From Mesotoga sp. UBA6090 (GTDB lineage: Bacteria > Thermotogota > Thermotogae > Petrotogales > Kosmotogaceae), in the NCBI RefSeq assembly GCF_002435945.1, contig NZ_DIXC01000004.1, forward strand, positions 54,407-118,406: a stretch of 64,000 nucleotides of DNA, in the 5' to 3' direction. The notes beneath the pieces are model-generated. The model was not told the origin of the DNA. It worked only from the letters and a program-made list of their open reading frames with translations, and made no database searches. Positions 1-8,105 of the stretch are shown one piece after another (position 1 is the stretch's first letter; the number at the start of each line of letters is the position of its first letter). The position numbers were made by a program, and so were the translations under genes.

Positions 1-32
1 TTTTATAGATTTCCACTTGAAAGGGGGCGAAA

Positions 33-1154
33 CTAGAATTCTATTAGCAGTGCCGTAATATCGTCTTCGGCAAGTGCATTACCTTTAAAATTCTCATATG
101 CATCTTTCAATCGCCCAGAGGCTCTCTTGATATCGATTTTCGCACAGCTTTTCACCAGATCTATCAGTCTATCCTCACCAAACATTTCGCCGTTTTCATT
201 CATTACTTCTATCAGTCCGTCAGTGTACAGTAACAACCGATCTCCATTGAAAAAAGGGATCTTTGCAACGTCTCCCCGAATCATATTTATACCAACCAGA
301 CCTTCTCTCTTTCCATCAAGTAATTCAACAGATCCATTTCTTTGCATTAATGGCGATGGGTGTCCTGCATTTGAAAGAAGGACAATGCCTTCCTCAAGAT
401 CCACGATTAACGAAACGATTGTGAAGAAAAGGTTGAATCTCTCGAATACAAAGCTCTTATCGAGCTCCTTCATGAAAACGCTCAGGTCGAAATCTCTATC
501 CCCCATACCGGTTCTGAAATCCTCAATGAACCTGTGGACCATTACAGAAAGCATTGCGGCATTCACTCCGTGGCCCGACATATCTGCTAGATATACAAAG
601 AAACGATTGTCGCTCAATTTGAAAACATCGAATATATCTCCACCAACTCTATAAGAGGGTTCATAGATCCACTCTACGGCTAAGCCGTGCGGATTACTTT
701 GAGGCACTAATGCGTTCTGAATCTTTCCCGCTGCCAGAACGTCGCTTTCAAGATTGTCCACCGCAATTCTCAATGACTTTATGAGATCATGAAGCTTTAG
801 TTGAGTATTCACTCTGAGAATAACCTCTTCGGGGAGAAAGGGCTTCGAGATGAAATCTACAGCGCCAGAACTCAGAGCGGTAAGTTTGCTTTCCCGGTCG
901 GCTGATCCCGTAAGGACAATAACGGGAATAGCTTCAAGTTCTCGATCCTGCTTCAATTCGGTGAGAATGTCTAGTCCGTTGTAGTCAGGCAACATCAGAT
1001 CTAGTAAGATCATATCTGGCTTCCCCTTGGATAGTGAGGAAAACGCCGATTTGCCATCTGCACTTTCGACCACTTCATGTTTATCTCTTGCAAGTATCGA
1101 TCTCAGTAGAACCCTTACCGACAGATCGTCATCCACCACCAGTATTCTGCTCAT
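33..1154 (-). CDS. Response regulator with C-terminal PP2C/SpoIIE-type serine phosphatase
   Basis: A 373-residue cytosolic protein. Residues 1-120 are a CheY-like receiver: acidic pocket D8-D10, phospho-acceptor D52 in LLDLMLPD and the conserved lysine in ISKPF. After a short helical linker (about 120-150), residues 155-373 are a PP2C/RsbU-type phosphatase with the metal-binding motifs GGDIFD, MSGHG, LLLYTDGLIE and EDDITALL. RsbU-like proteins dephosphorylate anti-sigma-factor antagonists, so phosphorylation of the receiver probably switches phosphatase output; no anti-sigma or antagonist partner lies nearby. It is the last gene of a minus-strand run and begins 11 bases after the ABC permease ends, which suggests co-transcription. 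The start at 1154 follows an AGGAAG ribosome binding site. The domain call is firm; the target protein is unknown. Confidence 0.92.
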   Translation of the reverse strand: MSRILVVDDDLSVRVLLRSILARDKHEVVESADGKSAFSSLSKGKPDMILLDLMLPDYNGLDILTELKQDRELEAIPVIVLTGSADRESKLTALSSGAVDFISKPFLPEEVILRVNTQLKLHDLIKSLRIAVDNLESDVLAAGKIQNALVPQSNPHGLAVEWIYEPSYRVGGDIFDVFKLSDNRFFVYLADMSGHGVNAAMLSVMVHRFIEDFRTGMGDRDFDLSVFMKELDKSFVFERFNLFFTIVSLIVDLEEGIVLLSNAGHPSPLMQRNGSVELLDGKREGLVGINMIRGDVAKIPFFNGDRLLLYTDGLIEVMNENGEMFGEDRLIDLVKSCAKIDIKRASGRLKDAYENFKGNALAEDDITALLIEF

Positions 1155-1164
1155 CTAACACTTC

Positions 1165-4100
1165 CTATTCGAAGTACCTCAAAGCTTCTGCAGGCGCGAT
1201 TTTCGAGGCTGAATAACTGGGGATAATCGTTGAAACAAGTGAAGCTATATAGAAGATCAGCGTCATTGCTATTAGCTGATCCCACGGGATATAGAGCTTC
1301 ATGCCCTCCATCAAAGGAGACGCATAGATCTCTACACTCGTAAGTGTTCCTGTTACTATCCCTAGAACAATACCAATAATAGCAATGAAAGACGTTTCGA
1401 GAAGAAAGGAAGAGAACACCATTTTCTTGGTGAACCCTATTGCCTTAAGCATACCAATAATCCGCTTCCTTTCGTGAAGAGCCTTGAACATAATGATCGC
1501 GATTCCGACAATACCCACGAGCATCCCGAAGTACAGAAAGGATCTAAGAATGCTGATCGTACCCTGCAGCATGGTCGAAGTAAGGTTTATTATGTCATCT
1601 ACATAGAGCAAAAAGAGACTGCCAGATGCGATCTTGTCCTGCAAGGTTTCAAAGTTTCCCTTCTTTTCACCTTCGTTAGCGCCTGCAAGGTTGAAAAGGT
1701 ATTGCCTCTCAGCAACATTCCCGGATAACTCGGTCGGAACATTTTCTTTATATATAAGTAGACCATTCAAAAAAGAGATAGTGTTCTCCGGGATCGTCGC
1801 GATTACTTTGAGGTAGACGGGCCTCGAATCAATCATCTCCGAGGTGACATTTCTCCGCAATAAACCGCTGACGCCTTGTCCGCTATCTCCTTGATCAATC
1901 ACTCCTCGAAGTTCCAGAACATCTCCAGGTTTGACATCGGGCAGGACACTGTTCGATACAACAACTGTATCGGGATTGTCCCTGAGGTACTTCCAGAGAT
2001 CACTCGGACTTGATATATCTAGCTCTCCATTGTAATGAATTTCGACCAGCCTGTTGTTGTCAATGAAACTGTCATCGACCGAATAGATCTGCTCAAGACC
2101 GTACCGATCATCCTTTCTTACTGCTACATTCATCCCTGCGACAGTAGAAATCTCTCTTACTTCTGGCTGGGATTGCAATTCACTGAAGGAAATGCTCCCA
2201 TTCCCGGTGAAGGAGAAGGCTCCCACATCGAAGCCGGCAAAGACCACATCTCTACTCTTGACAAGCATCTGCTCCATAGAGTAGGGAATTATCGAAATCA
2301 AGGTGATAACAAAAATGACAGCGGCAAACATGGCAATAGTGAGTCCTGTCCTCAAACGGTTTCTTGCCGAAAAGGCGATTGAAATCTTGAATACAGGAGC
2401 TGCGGCTCTTGCTTTCTGAAAGAGTTTGTTCAGAAGGTACTCAAAGGTCTTCAAGTTGTAGACAATCAAAAATAGCCCGGCTAAGAGAATTGCTGCACCT
2501 TTTGCAATAGTGAGATAGATGGATGAGCCACTATTCGATGCTATTAGATCAAAGGAATTGCTGAACATTGTAAATACGATTACCGCAATTGAGAAGAAAG
2601 ATTCTATCCACCTTTTGTTCTTCATAGGAATCGCAACCGGAATCAGCAATCCCGCAAGCATAACGCCGATAAAAAAGCCAGTCGCATTTCCCAACGAATA
2701 TCCACTGTAAGCCATCACTACTGAGACAAGAACTCCTACGGCTGCCATAACATTCAACAGAAGTCTCTTCCTTTCATCAAGCTCTTCAGGTATATTTCTT
2801 ACCGCGGTCACTATATTCGTGCGTGAAATCTTCCTTCCCGTGTAAACAATGATTATCATGGGTATGATAAGCCCCAAAAGAAATCCATAGGCAATTGAAT
2901 CGATCCGCACAAAGAACACGAATGAGCTCTGCATTGAGTTAAAAGCAATATTAGCACCTTCGAAAGGTATCAGTGAGACTGCATCCTCAAATAGGTTTAC
3001 GAAACTACCTAAAATAAACCTCGCAATTCCCAACCCGGCGAGGACTCCAATACCTGATGAGAAAATCGAATAGAAGAAACCCTCATAGAGAATCGTCCTG
3101 GATACTCTTTTTCTTGAATAACCAATAGCCCTGAGGGTACCAAGCTCGGTCCTCCTCTCTTGAGCAAGCATCAAGTAAATGTTTGTAAGAAGAAGCACAC
3201 CTGCAAATATGGCAAAGACACTGAGCATGAGGAATAAGAGACCAATATTTCCCTGGTCAACCATACTCAAGGAATCCTTCTTGACCTCCCCAACCACCAC
3301 TTCCTCACCGACTAAGGACTTTATGCTTGCCACAACCTGATCTGTAAGCCTTTCACCCGTTAGAAAATCGCCACGGTTCGAAACGATTAATGCATTGTAA
3401 TAGTCTTCGACACCTATCTTAAGTACTTCTCTGGCTTCTTCAATATCCATTAACATGGTAAACCCATTTGAACCCCGGTTTTCTATCTGGTAGTGAAGAA
3501 TCCCATTTCCTTCAACAATTTCAGCTACCCTTACCTCAGGAAGAGGAATCCAGAAAAGCAATCTCTGTCCAGGGTCTGCAAGTATTTCGAGAGTATCCCC
3601 AACCGCCACCCCGGCAGCTTCGGCCAGCTCCTTGTTGATGACAACCTCGGGAAGTTCATCTGTACCTGAGGGGACGACCAGATCCACTTTATCGACGTCA
3701 GGCCACCTTGAGAGTTGATCGGCTTTCACTCCTATCATGCTCACCTGAAAGTTTTTTCCAGTTTGACTTCTGGCCTCTCCGGGGAGTCCTATAGAGACAG
3801 TTCTGCTAAGGATCGGAAGGACACCGTCTACCTGTTCGTTCTTCAAGAGTGAATCGACAAGAATCTCGATTGTGGAATTTGGAATGAACTCTTTACCAAC
3901 GTTTTGATTATCTGAAGGGATGTAGACCAGTTCATCGATCTCACCATGGGTTTTTTCGATCTGACTGTAAAGGAAATTCTGAAAAGAATCATTCATGGCC
4001 ATCGAACCCATGATAAGCGCCGTTCCAATCAGAGATCCCATTATGACCAAAAAAGTATCGGATTTTCTCCTATAAATGTTTCTGTAACCGATTTTGAAAA

Positions 4101-4179
4101 TTACCGGATTTCTTATCATTGAAATTACGATCGCAATTACGGCAACACCCGCAAGGAGACTAATTGTCTGTATTATCAC
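1165..4179 (-). CDS. ABC transporter permease with two FtsX-like domains
   Basis: A 1004-residue polytopic membrane protein of the FtsX/MacB/LolCE superfamily. An N-terminal membrane segment and a second helix near residue 45 are followed by a large extracytoplasmic domain (about 60-310), a first FtsX-type bundle of helices (about 315-450), a central group of hydrophobic helices (about 475-625), a second extracytoplasmic domain (about 640-880) and a second FtsX bundle (about 890-1000) ending near PAEALRYFE. The motif LGTLRAIGYSRKRV after the third helix, with the parallel IIGMLKAIGFTKKMV in the second half, is the coupling-helix signature of the family. Such transporters export or extract lipoproteins, peptides or lipids; the substrate is not evident. 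GTG start with GAAGGTG upstream, 2 bases after the ATPase gene that must power it. Confidence 0.9.
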   Translation of the reverse strand: MIIQTISLLAGVAVIAIVISMIRNPVIFKIGYRNIYRRKSDTFLVIMGSLIGTALIMGSMAMNDSFQNFLYSQIEKTHGEIDELVYIPSDNQNVGKEFIPNSTIEILVDSLLKNEQVDGVLPILSRTVSIGLPGEARSQTGKNFQVSMIGVKADQLSRWPDVDKVDLVVPSGTDELPEVVINKELAEAAGVAVGDTLEILADPGQRLLFWIPLPEVRVAEIVEGNGILHYQIENRGSNGFTMLMDIEEAREVLKIGVEDYYNALIVSNRGDFLTGERLTDQVVASIKSLVGEEVVVGEVKKDSLSMVDQGNIGLLFLMLSVFAIFAGVLLLTNIYLMLAQERRTELGTLRAIGYSRKRVSRTILYEGFFYSIFSSGIGVLAGLGIARFILGSFVNLFEDAVSLIPFEGANIAFNSMQSSFVFFVRIDSIAYGFLLGLIIPMIIIVYTGRKISRTNIVTAVRNIPEELDERKRLLLNVMAAVGVLVSVVMAYSGYSLGNATGFFIGVMLAGLLIPVAIPMKNKRWIESFFSIAVIVFTMFSNSFDLIASNSGSSIYLTIAKGAAILLAGLFLIVYNLKTFEYLLNKLFQKARAAAPVFKISIAFSARNRLRTGLTIAMFAAVIFVITLISIIPYSMEQMLVKSRDVVFAGFDVGAFSFTGNGSISFSELQSQPEVREISTVAGMNVAVRKDDRYGLEQIYSVDDSFIDNNRLVEIHYNGELDISSPSDLWKYLRDNPDTVVVSNSVLPDVKPGDVLELRGVIDQGDSGQGVSGLLRRNVTSEMIDSRPVYLKVIATIPENTISFLNGLLIYKENVPTELSGNVAERQYLFNLAGANEGEKKGNFETLQDKIASGSLFLLYVDDIINLTSTMLQGTISILRSFLYFGMLVGIVGIAIIMFKALHERKRIIGMLKAIGFTKKMVFSSFLLETSFIAIIGIVLGIVTGTLTSVEIYASPLMEGMKLYIPWDQLIAMTLIFYIASLVSTIIPSYSASKIAPAEALRYFE

Positions 4180-4181
4180 TG

Positions 4182-4880
4182 TTACACCTTCAATTCTTTA
4201 TTTTCTTCAATCTTGAGAATGCGGCCGCTGTCCATATGCAGAACTCTGTTTGAGTAATTGGAGACTCTTTCATCATGAGTAACAATCACAAACGTCTGGT
4301 TAAATGTCCCATTAAGCTCAGTTATCAAGTTCATCAGATCACTACTGGTCTTTGTATCAAGAGCTCCGGTAGGTTCGTCGGCCCATACTATTGCCGGCTT
4401 ATGAACAAGCGCTCTTGCGATAGAGACTCTCTGTCTTTCACCGCCGCTCAGTCTTGAGGGAAGATAGTGCTCCCGCTCCTTAAGACTGACTTTCGCAAGA
4501 ATGTCCATTGCCGCTTCTCTCGCCTTTTTCTCATTGCTTCCCATAGTAAGCATGGCAAGTTCAACGTTTTCAACTGCCTTCAGGACGGGTATTAAGTTGT
4601 AGAATTGGAAAACAAATCCCATATTCATCGCCCTAAAGCGAGTCTTTTCATCATCCTTCAAAGAGTGAAGATCCACCCCCTTGACTGTAACTTTCCCCTC
4701 CGTAGGCGTATCTATTCCTGAAAGACAGTTCAGGAGCGTACTTTTTCCGCATCCGGACGGTCCGAGAATCGATAGTATCTCGCCTTCATGAATATCAAAT
4801 GAAACTCTTTTCAATGCTTCGACCGACACCTCACCGGACCTGTAAGTCTTGCTTAGGTCTCTGACTTCAACAAATGCCAT
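4182..4880 (-). CDS. ABC transporter ATP-binding protein, LolD/MacB type
   Basis: A 232-residue ABC ATPase. Walker A is GPSGCGKST, the signature motif is LSGGERQRVSIARAL, Walker B runs into ADEPTGALD and the H-loop is VIVTHDERV. The D-E-P-T-G-A-L-D form is typical of the LolD/MacB/FtsE subgroup that pairs with FtsX-like permeases, which matches the very large permease immediately downstream. It should hydrolyse ATP on the cytosolic face to drive mechanical transmembrane movement in that partner. GGAAGGAGAT precedes the ATG. It sits between a small membrane protein gene (32 bases upstream) and the permease, so the three are likely one transcript. Confidence 0.95.
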   Translation of the reverse strand: MAFVEVRDLSKTYRSGEVSVEALKRVSFDIHEGEILSILGPSGCGKSTLLNCLSGIDTPTEGKVTVKGVDLHSLKDDEKTRFRAMNMGFVFQFYNLIPVLKAVENVELAMLTMGSNEKKAREAAMDILAKVSLKEREHYLPSRLSGGERQRVSIARALVHKPAIVWADEPTGALDTKTSSDLMNLITELNGTFNQTFVIVTHDERVSNYSNRVLHMDSGRILKIEENKELKV

Positions 4881-4912
4881 TTCGAATCTCCTTCCAATAA
4901 AAAAACTCTCAA

Positions 4913-5464
4913 TTACTGAGTGATATCGTCCACAGCTTTCTTTATCTCTCCTCTGAGTTTCTCAATCGTCTTCTCAAGAGTTGAAAAGGCTCTTCTTGAC
5001 AAGACGACAATTATTACAGATGCGGCGTAAGAAAATAACCCGGCAACAATCTCCGTTCTCCTCTGAATGAGTACGGACGAAAGCATTACTGCAAAAGGAA
5101 ACAGCGGCGCTGCGTAAGCCGAGAATAGATAAAGTCTTCTCTGCAGCTCAGATGGCTTCCTTAATTTCTCTTCGAGAGAAGACACCACTTCTTCGAGGTT
5201 TTTTAGATTTTCAGAATCGATTATCTTTCCCTTTGTGCTTTCTTCGAAAGTACTCCTTAGAGTAAGTATGCTTTGAACACTCTCTAAGAATCCCGAGATT
5301 TCTTTTGAACGACTCTTCCCTGGAACTCCCATGATTATTAAGTAGTCAGCAACAATTATTAATGGCATAAAAAAGAACACGGGCTGAGAATACGAGCCCT
5401 TCGCAAAATTCAGTATAAACAGGATTGCTGCACAGACTAAGTAGAACACAGTCACTTTTTTCAT
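4913..5464 (-). CDS. Small membrane protein of unknown function
   Basis: A 183-residue protein I do not recognise. It has two hydrophobic segments near the N terminus (about 6-22 and 28-46), a charged, heptad-like stretch (about 55-108, rich in Leu, Glu and Lys) and two further hydrophobic segments (about 113-150), ending in a basic amphipathic tail. This reads as a four-helix membrane protein with a cytosolic helical insert. Its ATG shares a base with the stop of the PRC-barrel gene (TGATG), so translation of the two is coupled, and the ABC ATPase follows 32 bases later. The arrangement suggests a role in envelope homeostasis together with those genes, but that is inference from position only. 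Confidence 0.75.
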   Translation of the reverse strand: MKKVTVFYLVCAAILFILNFAKGSYSQPVFFFMPLIIVADYLIIMGVPGKSRSKEISGFLESVQSILTLRSTFEESTKGKIIDSENLKNLEEVVSSLEEKLRKPSELQRRLYLFSAYAAPLFPFAVMLSSVLIQRRTEIVAGLFSYAASVIIVVLSRRAFSTLEKTIEKLRGEIKKAVDDITQ

Positions 5465-6084
5465 CAGTCCATTTCCGGCAATTTCTCCACCATCACCGAA
5501 GATGCGGAAACCCTAACCTTGCACTCATCAATCTCTTCGACCCAATCTATAGGTATAAGTTTCTTCGACTTTGAGCCAAAGCTACCACACTCGCCTATCA
5601 AATGAGTTATCTTCCCTTCATCATTCAGAACGAAACTCCTTACCCTTCCCACAGTCTTTTCCTCAGCAGTAACTATATCACACCCTGGCTCAAGAGACTT
5701 GCTGTCTTTTGGAACATTTATCGACGTATTCAGTGGTGGAAGCGGGTAGAGCTCTGCATAGTCACCAACCGGCCTCAGCCAGTACACCGGAGTAACCCCA
5801 CTCTCCAAATTCTCGATCTCTTCACCTGAGACGAAAAACGTCTCTTCGTAATCCTGCAATGTCTCAACATCTTTCGACTCAATCTTCAATCTTACTTCAT
5901 CGGGAGCTGCAAAGAACACAGTCGTTATCGGCACCAGTTTTGCCACTCTGTTGAAAATTCCTTTTTCTATTACAACATGAGTAACCTCGTTGCTCTTGGG
6001 ATGTATAACCACCCGGATGACTTTTCCGAGATCTTTGCCGTCGGAAGAGATCGCTTTGGCGCCCCATCTGATTCTGTTTTCCAT
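5464..6084 (-). CDS. PRC-barrel domain protein
   Basis: About 206 residues. Two PRC-barrel-like halves are visible: residues about 1-75, with IRWGAKAISSDGKDLGKVIRV followed by HPKSNEVTHVVIEKG, and about 130-200, with GCDIVTAEEKTVGRVRSF and EGKITHLIGE. These small beta barrels occur in ribosome maturation factor RimM, photosynthetic reaction centre H subunits and many stress-linked surface or cytosolic proteins. I chose the ATG at 6084 rather than an in-frame start further upstream because GGGGGTGAACCT precedes it directly at proper spacing. First gene of the minus-strand unit that continues through the ABC transporter to the receiver-phosphatase. No enzymatic function is predicted. Confidence 0.85.
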   Translation of the reverse strand: MENRIRWGAKAISSDGKDLGKVIRVVIHPKSNEVTHVVIEKGIFNRVAKLVPITTVFFAAPDEVRLKIESKDVETLQDYEETFFVSGEEIENLESGVTPVYWLRPVGDYAELYPLPPLNTSINVPKDSKSLEPGCDIVTAEEKTVGRVRSFVLNDEGKITHLIGECGSFGSKSKKLIPIDWVEEIDECKVRVSASSVMVEKLPEMD

Positions 6085-6106
6085 AGGTTCACCCCCTTCA
6101 GTCAAG

Positions 6107-6135
6107 TTTATCATGCAACACATGCATCATCTCAA
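6107..6135 (-). promoter_or_regulatory. Candidate promoter of the PRC-barrel/ABC operon
   Basis: On the minus strand TTGAGA (6130-6135) and GATAAA (6107-6112) are separated by 17 bases and lie about 22 bases before the chosen start codon. This is a four-of-six match to each sigma-70 element at ideal spacing. It is a pattern match only. Confidence 0.35.
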
Positions 6136-6300
6136 TTACTTGATATTTGACTGCAGAAAAAGAAAACGAGTTGTACAATATATGAGCAGAAGGGTGGAAA
6201 ACAGAGAACACGACGATCATCCTGGTCAAAGTATTGTTCTGAAGAAGCCATTAATTCTGAGAGGAGGAAGTTCGTCTCCACATATAGGATACGACGGACA

Positions 6301-6843
6301 ATGAAGTCAATGAACCCTTTCCGGTTATTCTGGATATTCGTCAAGGTTAGTTCATTCACAATTGGCGGCGGCTACGCAATGATTCCTGTAATAAAGGAAT
6401 TCATTGTCGACAAGTACAAAATTATGAAGGAAGATGAATTCCTGGACGTAATTGTGACTGCCCAGACCGTGCCCGGAGTGATTGCAATAAACACGGCAAT
6501 GATTCTGGGCAGCAGATTGGCTGGACTATGGGGCGCTTTCTTTGCAGTTCTAGGAGCTTCATTGACCCCGTTCTTCATAATACTTGTCATCGCAACATTC
6601 TTCACCGATTTCGCCGATTTGCCAGTTTTCAAAGGTTTTTTTGCTGGTGCAAGAGTTGGTGTAACGGTAATCCTGGCAAATCTTTCTCTCCAGTTACTCA
6701 GAAAGAGTCTGAAAAGGTATTTTGTTTTGATGGTAATCGCAGCTGGGACAGTGGCCATTGTTTTCTTCAACATATCTTCAATATGGATTTTGCTCCTTTG
6801 CTCCATACTAATCTATATTATTGACAGGCGGCTGGCGAGATGA
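6301..6843 (+). CDS. chrA: Chromate transporter, first short-chain subunit (CHR family)
   Basis: A 180-residue hydrophobic protein with about five to six membrane segments, matching one half of a ChrA chromate transporter. The N-terminal signature is FTIGGGYAMIPVIKEF, followed by DEFLDVIVTAQTVPGVIAINTA, the classic CHR domain pattern. Single-domain (short-chain) CHR proteins work as pairs of oppositely oriented subunits; the second subunit begins 4 bases before this one stops (ATGA overlap). Known family members export chromate in exchange for another ion, though many homologues have unknown anion substrates. The ribosome binding site is weak (AGGAT about 11 bases upstream), and a better GAGGAGG lies too far away, near 6261. 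Confidence 0.93.
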   Translation: MKSMNPFRLFWIFVKVSSFTIGGGYAMIPVIKEFIVDKYKIMKEDEFLDVIVTAQTVPGVIAINTAMILGSRLAGLWGAFFAVLGASLTPFFIILVIATFFTDFADLPVFKGFFAGARVGVTVILANLSLQLLRKSLKRYFVLMVIAAGTVAIVFFNISSIWILLLCSILIYIIDRRLAR

Positions 6844-7373
6844 TTCTCATAGAGCTTTTCTGGTCATTTTTCAAAATCGGCTTTCTCGCTTTTGGAGGTG
6901 GATACGGCGCTCTCAGCTTAATTCAGGATCAGATAGTCAATATAAACAAGTGGATGAATCTTGAAGAATTTCTTACGTTGATCTCCATCTCACAAATGAC
7001 TCCAGGCCCAATAGCTATCAATTCTGCAACTTTCATAGGATATCGGATCGCCGGAGTGCCTGGATCGGTTTGTTCTACAGTTGGAGTTATTCTTCCAAGC
7101 GTATTCTGGATTTTTCTGATACTAAAGGCTCTGAAAATTCTATCACAATGGATCGATACGGGAGAGGTCTTTAATGCCCTAAGGCTCGGAATAATTGCAC
7201 TGATCCTTTCGGCTACTTTAAGAATAGGGATTGAGTCTATCAACAGTATTTTCTCGTTAATTCTTGGGATATTTGCCTTTCTCATTCTTTACAAATTCAA
7301 GCTGTCTGTCATTTGGATTGTCTTGGGAACAGGTCTTGTCGGTGTGATCTGGACCGTACTACTTCCTCTTTAG
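6840..7373 (+). CDS. chrA: Chromate transporter, second short-chain subunit (CHR family)
   Basis: A 177-residue membrane protein homologous to the preceding one and translationally coupled to it. It has the diagnostic AFGGGYGALSLIQ near residues 18-30, LEEFLTLISISQMTPGPIAINSATF and five to six hydrophobic helices. Together the two form a heterodimeric transporter equivalent to the single long ChrA of proteobacteria. No chromate reductase or regulator is adjacent, so whether the physiological substrate is chromate, sulphate or another anion cannot be told from the sequence. Confidence 0.93.
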   Translation: MILIELFWSFFKIGFLAFGGGYGALSLIQDQIVNINKWMNLEEFLTLISISQMTPGPIAINSATFIGYRIAGVPGSVCSTVGVILPSVFWIFLILKALKILSQWIDTGEVFNALRLGIIALILSATLRIGIESINSIFSLILGIFAFLILYKFKLSVIWIVLGTGLVGVIWTVLLPL

Positions 7374-7868
7374 GATCTGAGTTTCACATCTAGATCCGTT
7401 GATCAGCCGCCTGCGTTGCAGAAATTATGCAATCTTACGACTGCAATATTTGAACTTTTCATTCGAATAAGTATCTCGATTCATTTACCTCCAGTATCTA
7501 TTTCTACCAACTCGAAGTGCAATCTATGCAATAACAATGCGTATGATCCAAACACTACATGTCTGCGTTCGTTTGATTATAACTGCTATAATTTCTATAT
7601 CTACCGTGCTTGCCGATTATTAACGCTTATCGGAAACTGCAATCGATTATCAAAGACATACTACCTCTTACATGGTTTTGGAAATAGAACTTCTTTGATC
7701 TAAAATGGAGTTACAGTCTTGATCCGTTTCGACAGGGTTTTGATTTATGTTGTCCGAACGACCTATTATCTTTGCTTAAGAGTTGATCATTCAAAGATAG
7801 TAGTTGGGAAATTGCGGCTTGGAGAGAAATGTATTGTAACTCAAACACTTGACCGGGAGGTGCAGTGT
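7374..7868 (+). other. Gene-poor AT-rich leader upstream of the small-peptide genes
   Basis: Almost 500 bases without a convincing gene. Open frames here have no ribosome binding site and unlikely composition. A GGATCT...AGATCC inverted repeat lies at 7373-7397 but lacks a T tract. An extended -10 sequence TGCTATAAT lies at 7585-7593 on the plus strand, and a second promoter candidate lies at 7740-7769. The segment may be the regulatory region or a long untranslated leader for the peptide genes. Confidence 0.4.
7740..7769 (+). promoter_or_regulatory. Candidate promoter for the small-peptide cluster
   Basis: TTGATT (7740-7745) and TATTAT (7764-7769) are separated by 18 bases. Transcription from about 7776 would make the 10-codon ORF at 7869 the first translated item of the message. 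Confidence 0.35.
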
Positions 7869-7901
7869 ATGTGGAAGATACCTGAAGAAGATGATCACTA
7901 A
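7869..7901 (+). CDS. Ten-codon mini-ORF encoding MWKIPEEDDH
   Basis: ATG at 7869 is preceded by a strong GGGAGGTG ribosome binding site (about 7855-7862) and ends with TAA at 7899-7901. The peptide is MWKIPEEDDH. Its WKIPE core is the same as the repeat core of the two secreted peptides encoded just downstream, and the DNA TGGAAGAT-CCTGAAG matches in 14 of 15 positions. It has no signal sequence. It could be a cytosolic relative, a leader peptide whose translation controls the downstream genes, or the remnant of a third copy. The good ribosome binding site argues for translation. A longer in-frame reading from TTG 7721 is possible but looks unlike a protein. Confidence 0.5.
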   Translation: MWKIPEEDDH

Positions 7902-7958
7902 GAGTAAGGTGCTGAAACAGAACGAAATTCATTAAGTGAATTTTTGGAGGTGAAGTGA

Positions 7959-8105
7959 ATGAAGAAGGTAGCAGCAATTCTTCTAATTGGATTGATAGCA
8001 TTTGGTGGAGTTGTACTTGCAGGACCTGGACTTTGGAAGATTCCCGAAGGCGAGTTTACCGTAGATGGTGGCCCAGGACTCTGGAAGATTCCTGAAGGTT
8101 ATTGA
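7959..8105 (+). CDS. Small secreted repeat peptide, copy A
   Basis: A 48-residue product with a perfect GGAGGTGA ribosome binding site (7946-7953) five bases before the ATG. Residues 1-21 form a classical signal peptide: MKK, a hydrophobic core and the VLA cleavage site. The predicted mature peptide is 27 residues and consists of GPGLWKIPEG, spacer EFTVDG, GPGLWKIPEG again and a final Tyr. There are no cysteines and no double-glycine leader. I know of no family with this motif. The mature part is identical to that of copy B at protein level. Size, export signal and repetition resemble precursors of secreted signalling peptides or small envelope peptides; function is unknown. Confidence 0.8.
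   Translation: MKKVAAILLIGLIAFGGVVLAGPGLWKIPEGEFTVDGGPGLWKIPEGY

Noticed and set aside
6132..6359. A 75-codon minus-strand frame opposite the start of the first chromate transporter subunit
   Set aside because: It overlaps a well-supported gene, lacks a ribosome binding site and has no recognisable motif.
7416..7703. A 95-codon open frame before the peptide genes
   Set aside because: No ribosome binding site and improbable composition rich in Asn, Cys and Ile; more likely chance in AT-rich sequence.
7719..7901. A 60-codon reading from TTG 7721 in frame with the MWKIPEEDDH mini-ORF
   Set aside because: Residues before the final ten do not look like a conserved protein, and the strong ribosome binding site lies directly before ATG 7869.
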